DNA of 64,000 nucleotides from the NCBI GenBank assembly GCA_965226245.1, contig CBDDCL010000015.1, forward strand, positions 5,146,001-5,210,000, read 5' to 3'. A program made the position numbers and the translations under genes. The notes under the pieces are model-generated. The model ran no database searches, was not told the DNA's origin, and saw nothing but the letters and a program-made list of their open reading frames with translations. Origin of the DNA: CBDCYS01 sp965226245 (GTDB lineage Bacteria; Acidobacteriota; Terriglobia; Bryobacterales; UBA6623). Numbering within the stretch: the stretch's first letter is position 1; each line of letters begins with the position of its first letter. This document shows positions 9,832 through 18,637 of the stretch, piece after piece.

Positions 9832-9934
9832 GGGAACGGTTCGTTTTAGCGGCTGATCCGCTGCTAGGTGAGCCGGAAGTTGATAGGAGCGGATCAGCCG
9901 CTAGAGGCAACCGCTCCCTCACGGTCGCGGCTCC
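9816..9934. repeat. 119-bp palindromic repeat spanning a stop and a start codon
   Basis: Two 47-bp arms, 9816-9862 and 9888-9934, are inverted copies (about 41 of 47 matches) around a 25-bp spacer. The left arm begins GGAGCCGCGACCGTGAGGGA. The upstream gene stops inside the left arm, and the only long start for the SCO frame is the GTG within the same arm. It looks like an inserted REP/MITE-type element. Confidence 0.8.
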
Positions 9935-10732
9935 TTTGTCCGCGGCTCTGGTTGCGGCCCTGATGGCCCTGCCGCTGGCGGCGGCGCAGCCGATTCCCGC
10001 TGAATTGGAAAACGTCGGCGTGTCGGAAAAGATCAATCAGCAGGTGGATCTCGGCTTGACATTCCTCGACGAATCGGCCCGCCCGGTCGCACTTGCGGAC
10101 TTCTTTCACCCGAACCGTCCGGTCGTTGTGAACCTCGTCTTTTACACCTGTCCCATGCTCTGCAATCTGGCGCTCAAGGGTCTGACGAAGAGCCTGAGCG
10201 GCCTGCCCTGGACAGCCGGCGAAGAATTCGAGGTCGTCACGGTCACGATCAACCCGGCCGAGACCCCGCAGCTCGCGCGCGAAAAAAAGCAGGCCTACCT
10301 GCCAGTTACGGGCGTCCGGCTCCGGGGTGGCATTTTCTCACCGACCACCAGGGAAACGTGAAACGGCTAGTCGGCCAGCTCGGCTTCAACTACGCCTACA
10401 ACGACGCCCGCGGCGAGTTCGCCCATACGGCCGTGCTGTTCATCTTGACCCCGCAAGGTAAGATCTCGCGCTACCTCTACGGCATCGAGCACCAGCCGCG
10501 CGACATGCGCTTGGCGCTGACCGAAGCCGCCGAGTCGAAGTTTGCTTTCAGCCCGATCGACCGCCTGCTGCTGTTCTGCTATTACTACGACCCCGATGCG
10601 CGGGCCTACGTCCCGTTCGCGATGAATTTCATGCGGGGCTCCGGCGTGATTGTGCTGATCTTCGCGCTGCGGCGTCTGTGGCGCGGTGAGGCCATGCTTC
10701 GTGTTTCGAAAAGCCCGGCGGGTGCGAAATGA
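9828..10732 (+). pseudogene. SCO1/SenC-type copper chaperone, frameshifted
   Basis: The first frame (GTG 9828, or an ATG at 9963) carries the thioredoxin-like fold with the copper motif FYTCPMLCNLAL and ends at 10361. The second frame (10358-10732) continues the same protein with FNYAYNDARGEFAHT and a C-terminal membrane segment. The junction is explained by loss of one G near 10300 (YLASYGRPAPGW would be restored by one base). SCO proteins deliver copper to the CuA site of cytochrome oxidase subunit II, encoded next. If the lesion is real, CuA assembly would need another chaperone. Confidence 0.82.
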
Positions 10733-11673
10733 GTTGGCTGCGGTCGGTCATGATGCCGCCCGCCGGCTCGGAGTACGCCGGAAAGGTCGACGACATCTAC
10801 TTCTTGATCTTTTGGATCAGCACCGTCTTCTTTTTCCTCGCCGCGGGGCTCACAGCCTATTTCGCTTTGAAGTACCGGCGGCGCGCGGGTAATGACGGCC
10901 CAACTCCCAACATCACGCACCACGGCGGGCTCGAAGCCGCCTGGACTTTTCTGCCCGTCATTCCACTGATGCTGATCTTCGTGTGGGGCTTTCACGGCTT
11001 TGTCGACGCGCGTGTCGCCCCGGGCAACGCGCTCGAGATCGAAGTCGTCGCCAAGAAGTGGCTGTGGGCGTTCGAGTATCCCAACGGCGTTCGTGCCGTC
11101 AACGAAATCCACGTGCCCCCGGGACGTCCGATCCGCATGGTGATGACTTCCGAAGACGTCATCCACAGCTTTTTCGTCCCCACGTTTCACGTCAAGCAAG
11201 ACGTTCTGCCTAACCGCTACACCGACCTCTGGTTCGAGGCGAACGAGCTGGGCGAGCACGTCTTGTTCTGCGCCGAATACTGCGGCAAGGGGCACTCCGA
11301 CATGATCGGCAAGATTACGGTCGACACTCCGGCTGACTTTGACGAATGGCTCGAAACCGGAGGCGACTTGGGAAAGGATCTGCCGCCGGCCGAGTTCGGC
11401 AAGATCCTTTACCGGATTCGTGGCTGTTATACCTGCCATTCGCTTGACGGCAGCGTCGTGGAAGGGCCTTCTTTCAAAGGCACGTTCGGAACCGAAAGGA
11501 AGTTCAAGGGAGGCGGCACGGCCGTGATGGACGAGAACTACATTCTCGAGTCGCTCATGAAACCTCAGGCAAAGGTGGTCGCGGGTTATCCGTGGACCAT
11601 GTCCACGTTTCAAGGGTTGCTGAAGGAACGTGAGATCAACGCCCTCATCGCGATGATCAAAGAGCTGAAGTGA
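10729..11673 (+). CDS. coxB: Cytochrome c oxidase subunit II with fused cytochrome c (caa3 type)
   Basis: 314 residues. Two N-terminal transmembrane hairpin helices (about 25-47 and 70-90) are followed by the cupredoxin domain with all CuA ligands (CAEYCGKGHSDM plus the upstream VIHSFF His) and a C-terminal haem c domain (CYTCHSLDG, with M in PWTMSTF as likely axial ligand). The fused haem marks a caa3-type oxidase that can accept electrons directly from ActA or cytochrome c. The frame is intact and overlaps coxA by one base. Confidence 0.95.
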   Translation: MSWLRSVMMPPAGSEYAGKVDDIYFLIFWISTVFFFLAAGLTAYFALKYRRRAGNDGPTPNITHHGGLEAAWTFLPVIPLMLIFVWGFHGFVDARVAPGNALEIEVVAKKWLWAFEYPNGVRAVNEIHVPPGRPIRMVMTSEDVIHSFFVPTFHVKQDVLPNRYTDLWFEANELGEHVLFCAEYCGKGHSDMIGKITVDTPADFDEWLETGGDLGKDLPPAEFGKILYRIRGCYTCHSLDGSVVEGPSFKGTFGTERKFKGGGTAVMDENYILESLMKPQAKVVAGYPWTMSTFQGLLKEREINALIAMIKELK

Positions 11674-13349
11674 TGGCGAACGCGACTTTAGAAACGCCGG
11701 ATCTGCGTGTGATGGCCGAGGCCCTGAGCCCCGAGCCGCCCGAATCCGAGCCCAGCTATCTCCCCAACTATCTCAACGTTGAGCGCGGCCTGTGGTCGTG
11801 GCTGACGACGGTCGACCACAAGCGTATTGGGGTTCTTTACATCATCTCGATCCTTTGCATGTTCTTCCTGGGAGGGATGGCCGCGATTATTCTTCGCCTC
11901 GAATTGCTGACTCCCGAGCGTACGATCATGAGCGCCGACACCTACAACAAGGCGTTCACGCTGCATGGGGCAATCATGACGTTTCTGGTCTTGGTGCCCT
12001 CGATTCCGGCGACGCTCGGGAATTTCGTTTTGCCCCTGATGCTGGGCGCGAAAGACGTCGCGTTCCCGCGCTTGAACCTGGCGAGCTGGTACTGCTACGT
12101 CGTCGGCGCGGGTGTCATGATGGCATCCCTGATCTACGGGGGAATCGACACCGGCTGGACGCTTTACGCCCCCTATAGCACCGAGACCAGCGGGGGCGTG
12201 GGGCTGGTTCTGGTAGGAGCCTTCATCGTGGGCTTCTCGTCGATCTTTACGGGCTTGAACTTCATCGCGACGATTCACAAACTGCGCGCCCCGGGGCTGA
12301 GTTGGTTCAAGATGCCGCTGTTTGTTTGGGGAATGTATGCGACCAGTTTGATTCAGGTGCTCGCAACGCCGGTGCTGGGGATCACGCTGTTGCTTCTGCT
12401 GATGGAAAAGGTCCTGAATATTGGCGTCTTTGACCCGGCGCTCGGCGGCGACCCAGTGCTCTTCCAGCACTTCTTCTGGTTCTACTCGCATCCCGTCGTT
12501 TACATCATGATCTTGCCGGCGATGGCGATCATGAGCGAGGTGATACCGGTTTTTTCTAGGAAAACGATTTTTGGATACAAAGCGATTGCCTATTCGAGCA
12601 TGGCGATCGCCGGCGTGGGATTTGTCGTTTGGGGACACCACATGTTCGTCAGCGGGCAGTCGTCCCTGGCGGCGACCGTCTTCTCGTTCATCACTTTCTT
12701 GGTGGCGATTCGGTCGGGCATCAAGGTTTTCAACTGGCTGGCGACGATGTATCACGGCTCGATTACGTTTGAAGCGCCGATGCTTTACGCCATTTCCTTT
12801 CTGCTGCTGTTTGCGATCGGCGGGCTGACCGGGTTGTTTCTGGGATCGCTCGCGGTCGACGTTCATCTGCACGACACCTACTTCGTCGTGGCGCATTTTC
12901 ACTATGTGATGATGGGCGGATCGCTGATGGCGTTCATTGCCGGGTTGCACTATTGGTGGCCCAAGATGTTCGGCCGCATGTACTCGGAAAAATGGGCGGC
13001 GATCGCGTGTGCGCTGATTTTCGTGGGGTTCAATGCAACGTTCTTGACGCAGTTCTTGATGGGCAGCCGCGGCATGCCACGTCGCTATTACAACTACCTC
13101 GAAGAGTTCCAGCCGATGCACGTTTTCTCGACCGTCGGTTCGTGGTTCGTGCTGGCCGGTTTTCTGGTGATGCTGGTGTATTTGATTGCCTCGTTGCGGA
13201 AGAGGAAAGCCGACGCACCCGGCAATCCCTGGGGAGCGCGGACCCTCGATTGGGAAACCTCGTCGCCGCCGATTGCGCACAATTTCCGTCACATGCCGGC
13301 GGTGATCCATGGGCCCTATGACTTCTATCCACAGGAGCGCCGGACATGA
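11673..13349 (+). CDS. coxA: Cytochrome c oxidase subunit I
   Basis: 558 residues from the ATG at 11673, which overlaps the coxB stop. Twelve predicted transmembrane helices carry the haem and CuB ligands: HGAIM for the low-spin haem His, FYSHPVVYIM, GHHMF, and VAHFHYVMMGG. The YSHP motif in place of GHPEVY marks an A2-type haem-copper oxidase, in which Tyr-Ser replaces the D-channel glutamate. It reduces O2 to water and pumps protons. No lesions are visible, in sharp contrast to the act genes upstream. Confidence 0.96.
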   Translation: MANATLETPDLRVMAEALSPEPPESEPSYLPNYLNVERGLWSWLTTVDHKRIGVLYIISILCMFFLGGMAAIILRLELLTPERTIMSADTYNKAFTLHGAIMTFLVLVPSIPATLGNFVLPLMLGAKDVAFPRLNLASWYCYVVGAGVMMASLIYGGIDTGWTLYAPYSTETSGGVGLVLVGAFIVGFSSIFTGLNFIATIHKLRAPGLSWFKMPLFVWGMYATSLIQVLATPVLGITLLLLLMEKVLNIGVFDPALGGDPVLFQHFFWFYSHPVVYIMILPAMAIMSEVIPVFSRKTIFGYKAIAYSSMAIAGVGFVVWGHHMFVSGQSSLAATVFSFITFLVAIRSGIKVFNWLATMYHGSITFEAPMLYAISFLLLFAIGGLTGLFLGSLAVDVHLHDTYFVVAHFHYVMMGGSLMAFIAGLHYWWPKMFGRMYSEKWAAIACALIFVGFNATFLTQFLMGSRGMPRRYYNYLEEFQPMHVFSTVGSWFVLAGFLVMLVYLIASLRKRKADAPGNPWGARTLDWETSSPPIAHNFRHMPAVIHGPYDFYPQERRT

Positions 13350-14014
13350 GTGAATCGAGCGCGGCGCTGAACCACCCCTCGGCTCAAGAACCGTTCTTGC
13401 AGCATCACTTCACCGACACGGAGCAGCAGTTCGATGCGTCGAAGATCGGCATGTGGCTGTTTCTGGTGACGGAGCTGCTACTTTTCGGCGGGCTGTTCGT
13501 GGCCTACGGCATCTTGCAGTCGATGCACCCGGAAGCCTTTGTCGAGGCGCATCATCACTTGGACCGCGCGCTCGGCGCCCTCAACACAGGAGTCTTGCTG
13601 CTTAGCAGTTTCACGATGGTGATGGCGGTTTGGGCCGCTCAGGTCGGCAAACGGAAAGCGCTGATCGTTTACCTTTCCACCACGTTGGCTCTGGCCGGGG
13701 TCTTTCTGGTGGTCAAGTATTTTGAGTACGCGCACAAGTTTCATGACGGTTTGCTGCCGGGATCCTTCTACGCGTTCGAGGGCGGGACAGCCGCGAACCA
13801 GCACATCTTTTTCAGTTTCTATTTCATGATGACCTGCCTGCACGGTATCCATATCGTACTCGGCATGATCGCCATGGCTTGGCTGTTGCGGCGAGCGGTT
13901 CGGGGAGATTTTTCAGGCAGGTACTTCACCCCTGTGGATCTGGTTGGCCTCTATTGGCATTTGGTCGACTTGATCTGGATTTACTTGTTCCCGCTGCTCG
14001 ACCTGGTGGGTTAA
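13346..14014 (+). CDS. coxC: Cytochrome c oxidase subunit III
   Basis: 222 residues with five or so transmembrane helices and the family signatures KIGMWLFLVTELLLFGGLF, HGIHIVLGM and DLVGLYWHLVDLIWIYLFPLL. It is a core, non-redox subunit of the oxidase. The start ATG overlaps the coxA stop (ATGA), and the gene is followed by coxD after 3 bp, so the four cox genes are translationally coupled. Confidence 0.94.
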   Translation: MSESSAALNHPSAQEPFLQHHFTDTEQQFDASKIGMWLFLVTELLLFGGLFVAYGILQSMHPEAFVEAHHHLDRALGALNTGVLLLSSFTMVMAVWAAQVGKRKALIVYLSTTLALAGVFLVVKYFEYAHKFHDGLLPGSFYAFEGGTAANQHIFFSFYFMMTCLHGIHIVLGMIAMAWLLRRAVRGDFSGRYFTPVDLVGLYWHLVDLIWIYLFPLLDLVG

Positions 14015-14017
14015 ACC

Positions 14018-14392
14018 ATGACGCCGCAAACCGAAACCCACCACGTCCATGCGGGCCCGAAACTCTACCTGGTTATCCTGGGAGCCCTTCTTGTCCTCAC
14101 AGCGTTTACCGTGGTGGCCGCCGGAATCGATTTCGGCGCGCCCTCCACCAACGTCGTTATCGCCATGATCATCGCTTCCGCGAAGGCTTCGCTCGTCGCG
14201 CTCTATTTCATGCACCTGTGCTGGGACAAGCCTCTCAACGCAACGATCTTCGTGGGAGGCCTCTGCTTCCTGGGCATCATGCTCACCTTTACCTTCATGG
14301 ACAATACGACTCGAGCCGAGGTGCAGCCTCCCCGGTCTGTCAACCAAGCGATCGCCCCGGTTGGCGAGGACGACGCGCAAGAATGTGGCTGA
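14018..14392 (+). CDS. coxD: Cytochrome c oxidase subunit IV (prokaryotic type)
   Basis: 124 residues with three transmembrane helices (about 18-38, 45-67 and 75-95) and the family motif ASAKASLVALYFMHLCWDKP. It belongs to the small caa3/COX4-like membrane subunits that close cox operons. It is the last gene of the cluster. A stem-loop at 14409-14430 and then a group II intron follow. Confidence 0.88.
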   Translation: MTPQTETHHVHAGPKLYLVILGALLVLTAFTVVAAGIDFGAPSTNVVIAMIIASAKASLVALYFMHLCWDKPLNATIFVGGLCFLGIMLTFTFMDNTTRAEVQPPRSVNQAIAPVGEDDAQECG

Positions 14393-14409
14393 AGGCCAGA
14401 GTGGGACGA

Positions 14410-14429
14410 AAGCCCGTTGAAACGGGCTG
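14410..14429. repeat. Short perfect hairpin after the cox operon
   Basis: AAGCCCGTTGAAACGGGCT forms an 8-bp perfect stem with a GA loop. It has no U-tract, so it is a weak terminator candidate. The related word GGCCGTTTCAACGGCC recurs at 28482-28497, suggesting a small repeat family rather than a dedicated terminator. Confidence 0.5.
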
Positions 14430-14965
14430 ATGAACGAGGTCAGGAGAGGGCTCTGAACCGGCCCTTGCCCGCTTTTCCCAGTGCGCCTTTTCGGCGCGGA
14501 CACCCTGTGGGAGGAAGGAGCCCACCCATGTAGTTGTCGGTAAGCATGAAAACTGACGAGCGGCGCGGCCGGGTAATCGGCCGGGCGGAAGCCTCGTGAC
14601 AAAGTCCAGAGAAAACTGGGCGAGCAAGCTGGCAGGCCGTAACGCACAGTAAGCCTTAGCAGGCCTCGAAAGGGAATTCGTGGACGCCGACCCGCCTGAG
14701 ATACGGGGAAGGCCGCACGAGCCGGGAAGCAACCGACACTTGCACCGGTTCGGTCCGCCGGGGTAGCGGGCACGGCATGTCAGCCAAGGGAGACCGCAGT
14801 GCAGCAAGGGAGGTCCCGGCGGGTGGAGTTCGCAACTCCGCCGTCCTCGGTAAGGAGGGCGGACCCGGCGGGGAGTCGGACAGGGCCATAGTAGCACGGA
14901 AGCCGGGTAACTCCGGTGGAGCCAAGGGCCCTGCCTTCCGGCGCGCTTCGGAGCCAGAGGAGGGT

Positions 14966-16309
14966 CAGGCGCTTGACAGGAGTCTGAAAACGCCGGAAAA
15001 GATCCGAAATTTGCAGCAGAAGCTTTATCTCAAAACGAAGCAGGAGCCGAACTTCCGCCTCTATCAGCTCCCCCTTTTCAGTCGATGACAAGGTCTGGCG
15101 CAGTGACATTCTCGAGCACGCCTGCCGGCTGGCGGAGGCCAACGGCGGCGCGGCTGGAGTGGACGGCGTAACGTTTCAACAGATCGCATCCCAAGGCCGC
15201 CAGGAGTGGTTGCGAAGCCTGCAAGAAGACTTGCGCTCGAAGAGCTAGCGGTCTCAGCCTCTGCGGCGGGTGATGCTTCACAAGCCCGGCGGCGGCGAGC
15301 GTCCGCTCGGCATCCCGACCATTCGGGACCGTGTGGCGCAGAGCGCTGCCAAGCTGGTGATCGAGCCGATCTTCGAGTCGGACTTGGACCCGGAGGCCTA
15401 TGGCTGCCGGCCAAAACGGAGCGCGCACGACGCCATCCGGAGAGTCCATGAACTGCTGTGTAAAGGCTGCACCGATGTGGTCGATGCCGCTTTATCGAAG
15501 TACTTCGATACGATTCCGCACGCCGAGCTGCTGCAGTGCGTGGCGCGGCGTATTGCGGACCGGCAAGTCTTCAATGTCATCAAGAGGTGGCTGAAGACGC
15601 CGGTCGAAGAGCGGGACGAGCACGGGAAACGGCGGATGACGGGCGGCAGCAAGAGTAAGTGCGGCAGCCCGCAGGGTGGCGTGATCAGCCCTCTGCTGGC
15701 CAATCTGTACCTGAACCGTTTTCTGCAGTACTGGCGGCGGACGGGGAAGGGAAGTGAGTTCCGAGCTGTCATCGTTCACTGCGCCGCTGACTTCGTGATT
15801 CTCAGCCGCGGCAGCGCGGCGAGGCGCTGGAGTTCAGCGCGGCAGTGATGGAGCGGATCGGGCTGACCCTGAACCGCACGAAGACCAAGCTGGTGCAGGC
15901 CAAGCAGGAGCGGTTTGACTTTCTGGGATACACGTTCGGGCCGCATCGTTTCAAGCAGGATGGCCATTGGTATTTGGGGGCTTCTCCGTCGGCGAAGAGC
16001 GTGGCACGGCTGAGAGGGAAGGTGCGTGAGGTGTTGCGTCCGGCTGAAGTGGGGCGCTGGGAGGAGGTGCGAGGCCGGCTGAACCGAGTGTTGGCGGGCT
16101 GGGCGAATTACTGCTCTTATGGGACCCGGCTGATGGCGTATCGGGCGGTGGACAACCACGTGCATGAGCGAGTACGAGGATTTTTGCGGAGGCGGAGGAA
16201 GGTGTCGTCGCGCGGCGCCCGGCAGTTGAGCGGCCAGGTGGTGTGTGGCAAATTAGGCGTGGTACGCCTGCGCCGGATACACCTGGGACCGCCGCCCGCG
16301 ACAGCTTGA
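14966..16309 (+). pseudogene. Group II intron reverse transcriptase/maturase, multiply broken
   Basis: Similarity to LtrA-type proteins begins around the SLKTPEKIR segment. A frameshift in a CCCCCTTTT run near 15075, a TAG at 15246-15248 where Tyr is expected (LRSKS-stop-RSQPLRRV), and a one-base loss near 15820 split it over four open frames. The palm motif reads CAAD in place of YADD, so one catalytic Asp is lost as well. RT motifs KPGGGERPLGIPTIRDR and GSPQGGVISPLLANLYL, and the maturase X domain (LAGWANYCSYG), are still visible. Confidence 0.9.
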
Positions 16310-16327
16310 GGGATGAAGCCGGCCGGA

Positions 16328-16361
16328 GAGCCGGATGCGGAAAATCCGCACGTCCGGTTCG
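16328..16361 (+). ncRNA. Group II intron domain V
   Basis: A 34-nt hairpin beginning GAGCCGGATGCGGAAAATCC with the AGC catalytic triad at its 5' base and a GAAA-like terminal loop region. This is the most conserved part of group II ribozymes. It sits about 20 bp after the stop of the maturase remnant. Confidence 0.85.
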
Positions 16362-16470
16362 ATGAGCGGGGACGGGAAACGGGACCAACACGCCCAAGGG
16401 CGTCCAGAGCACCCGCGCCCGTCCTCGACTCTACCCAGCTGACCCTACACAGGCGACGAACGAAAACCGG

Positions 16471-16750
16471 ATGGCGTCTTAGCTAACATCCGAAGAGCGC
16501 TCAAGCAAGGCCTTGCCACCGAACAAGGCATCCGGGCGCTTACCTTAGTGCCGCCGAAATATTTGGGGTCGACGACCGCCTGGGCAGCCTCGAAGCTGGA
16601 AAGATCGCCAACGTTCTCGTTACCCAAGGTGACTTGTTCGACGAGAAGTGCGTCCGCAAAATCGTGTTCATCGACGGGGAAAAGTTCGACATACCAGTGT
16701 CCGAATCATCGAAGCCGGACGAGAAAACCGAGGCAGGGGAGCCGGAATGA
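16471..16750 (+). pseudogene. Amidohydrolase, C-terminal remnant
   Basis: The region reads ANIRRALKQGLATEQGIRALTL, then needs a one-base correction near 16550 to continue as AAEIFGVDDRLGSLEAGKIA and VFIDGEKFDI. This is the C-terminal strand-helix end of imidazolonepropionase-like metal-dependent hydrolases. Everything upstream is missing, replaced by the intron and 30-40 bp of unassigned sequence. It ends with a TGA overlapping the start of a second amidohydrolase, the tandem arrangement often seen for this family. Confidence 0.75.
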
Positions 16751-17163
16751 ACCGCACAATCACTTTGCTCCATGCCGTGATGCTATGCGGCTTGAGCGCC
16801 GCGCTCCACGCTCAGGGGCCCGAAGCGACGGTGCTTCAGGGTGCAACGATTCTTACCGTGAGCAAGGGCACGATTGAAAACGGCTCCCTCGTCATTCGCG
16901 GCGGAAAAATCGCCGCCGTGGGGCCCAACCTCGCCGTCCCCAAGGGCGCCCGCGTGATCGACGCCACGGGCCGCTATGTGCTTCCAGGCATCATCGACTG
17001 TCACTCGCACATGGCCATCCATGTCGGCAATGAGAGCGGGGTTCCGGTCACGTCGATGGTCAGCATCGAGGACGTCCTCGAGCCCGAAGACATCACCATT
17101 TACCGTGCTCTCAGTGGCGGCGTGACGACGGCGAATATCCTCCACGGCAGCTCCAACCCGATC
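16747..17163 (+). pseudogene. Secreted amidohydrolase, N-terminal remnant
   Basis: A signal peptide (about residues 1-22, ending AALHAQ) is followed by the family start TVLQGATILTVSKGTIENG, the composite beta-sandwich and the first metal motif (LPGIIDCHSHMAIH). Similarity stops after GGVTTANILHGSSNPI near 17163. The open frame then runs on to 17325 only by passing antisense through the end of surE. Three-quarters of the metal-binding TIM barrel is therefore deleted and the product cannot be active. Confidence 0.85.
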
Positions 17164-17169
17164 AGCGCC

Positions 17170-17871
17170 TCAGCGGCTCGGCTCCATGATCGAGACTTCT
17201 GTCACGGAGATCCCGCCCCCAAAGCAGACATCGACATCGGTTCCCGGCAGACGCTGGCGGTGAGCATAGCGCCCGTTGTAACGAAACATATCGGCGTCCT
17301 GCTCGAAGTCCAGCAGAAGAGGTGAAGGATCCAGCGGGCAGAAGACCACTTCCGGGTCGTCCGCGTCAGGGTCGAGGCTCGGAAAGTTGATGTTCCAGTA
17401 AGTGCCTTCGGTCCAGTCGCGAGCCATAAGCTGCCGAACCAAGGGCTTGGCCCAGCGGGCGGCCCGCTCCCAGTCGCTTTCCACCAAAGGGCGATCGTGG
17501 TAATGCGAGATCGCAATGCCAGGGACGCCGCGCAGCGCCGCTTCTCGAACAGCGGCCACGGTGCCCGAGTGATAGACGTCGACACCAAGATTGCCTCCGT
17601 CGTTGATGCCGGAGAGCACCCAGTCCAGTTCCCCCGCGAAACGGTACAGCGCCACGCGAACGCAGTCAGCCGGTGTTCCCTCCACGACGTGAAACTCAGG
17701 GGTCCGATCGACAACTCGAATCGGACGATCGGTGGTGGCGCTGTGGCTGCAGCCCGACATCGCTTGCGCCGGCGCGGCAACAATGACGTCGCCCATCGCC
17801 GCGGCTACCTCGCGAAGAGCGGTCATGCCCGGTGCGTCGGCGCCGTCATCGTTTGTGAGAAGCAGCTTCAT
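17170..17871 (-). CDS. surE: SurE 5'/3'-nucleotidase
   Basis: 233 residues. The N-terminus MKLLLTNDDGADAPGM holds the metal-binding DD pair. Further family motifs are VVAPAQAMSG, DWVLSGINDGGNLG and YHSGTVAAVREA. SurE proteins dephosphorylate nucleoside monophosphates in the cytoplasm, often in stress or stationary phase. The C-terminus is a little short of typical lengths and abuts the deletion that removed the amidohydrolase 3' end, so the last residues may be altered. Confidence 0.92.
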   Translation of the reverse strand: MKLLLTNDDGADAPGMTALREVAAAMGDVIVAAPAQAMSGCSHSATTDRPIRVVDRTPEFHVVEGTPADCVRVALYRFAGELDWVLSGINDGGNLGVDVYHSGTVAAVREAALRGVPGIAISHYHDRPLVESDWERAARWAKPLVRQLMARDWTEGTYWNINFPSLDPDADDPEVVFCPLDPSPLLLDFEQDADMFRYNGRYAHRQRLPGTDVDVCFGGGISVTEVSIMEPSR

Positions 17872-18023
17872 CGCTCTGCCAGAAGGCGTTCAAGAGGTTC
17901 CGGCTCGTCAGGGTCAGGCGGCCGCCGGGCGATCATTCGGCGCATCGCGGCGCCGGGGTTCGCCGGAGTCCCCTGAAATTCATTTTGTCAGACCGCCCGG
18001 CGCTCACGGCGCGCAACCGCATT

Positions 18024-18443
18024 TCACTCGCCCGCCGCGTGCAGGGCGACGCTCCGCTGGTGCGGGCTGCCGCGGTGCTCGAACACGTAGATTCCTTGCC
18101 AGGTCCCCAGCACGGCCCGCCCTCCGATGATCGGAATGCCGAGATGGGTTTGCGTCAGAGCGGCGCGAATGTGCGCCGGCATGTCATCCGGCCCTTCGAG
18201 CGTGTGCGTATACAGGCTCGAATCCTCGGGAACCAGACGGCTGAAGAAGGTCTCCAAATCACGAACGACATCCGGGTCGGCATTCTCCTGAATCAGCAGC
18301 GATGCCGAAGTATGCCTCAAGAACAGTGTCAGCAGGCCGTTCTGAACCCCCAGTTGCGCCACCCAGCGGCTCACCTCGGGCGTGATCTCATAGAAGCCCT
18401 TCCCGCGGGTAGGAACCGAAAGCTGATGCGTGAAGTGCGGCAT
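18024..18443 (-). CDS. YjbQ/UPF0047 family protein
   Basis: 139 residues matching the UPF0047 fold: the metal-site histidines appear in FLRHTSASLLIQENADPDV, in the YTHTLEGPDDMPAHI segment, and in LGTWQGIYVFEHR. E. coli YjbQ has been linked to weak thiamine-phosphate synthase activity, but the physiological role is unresolved. Transcribed in the same direction as surE with about 150 bp between them. Full length for the family. Confidence 0.88.
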   Translation of the reverse strand: MPHFTHQLSVPTRGKGFYEITPEVSRWVAQLGVQNGLLTLFLRHTSASLLIQENADPDVVRDLETFFSRLVPEDSSLYTHTLEGPDDMPAHIRAALTQTHLGIPIIGGRAVLGTWQGIYVFEHRGSPHQRSVALHAAGE

Positions 18444-18637
18444 GGGGTTACTGTAGCCGATTCGCCGCGAGCGCGCCGGACCGTTAATCCGTCCTTCAGG
18501 CGTTCCGACCCGTCCGCGAAACCAACTCGAGCCCCGCGCTGCGGGAGGTTGACAACAATTCTCAGTTGCAAATACCGCCTCCCCGGATCACCAAACATTC
18601 GCGCATCCTGGGTTGGGTGTGGCCGTACAATAAAACT

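Larger units (their letters stand above)
14481..16437 (+). mobile_element. Group II intron, degenerate
   Basis: The 5' end GTGCGCC at 14481 matches the conserved intron start, and the following 480 bp are rich in paired segments as expected for domain I. An intron-encoded protein occupies domain IV, and domain V is clear at 16328-16361. The 3' end is placed near 16437 (CGACTCTACCC). It lies just behind the hairpin that follows coxD. The encoded reverse transcriptase is inactivated, so the intron could move or splice only with help from another copy. Confidence 0.8.

Noticed and set aside
11688..13310. 540-codon open frame antisense to coxA
   Set aside because: It mirrors the third-position G/C bias of coxA, is rich in His/Arg/Gln without domain pattern, and coxA is clearly the real gene.
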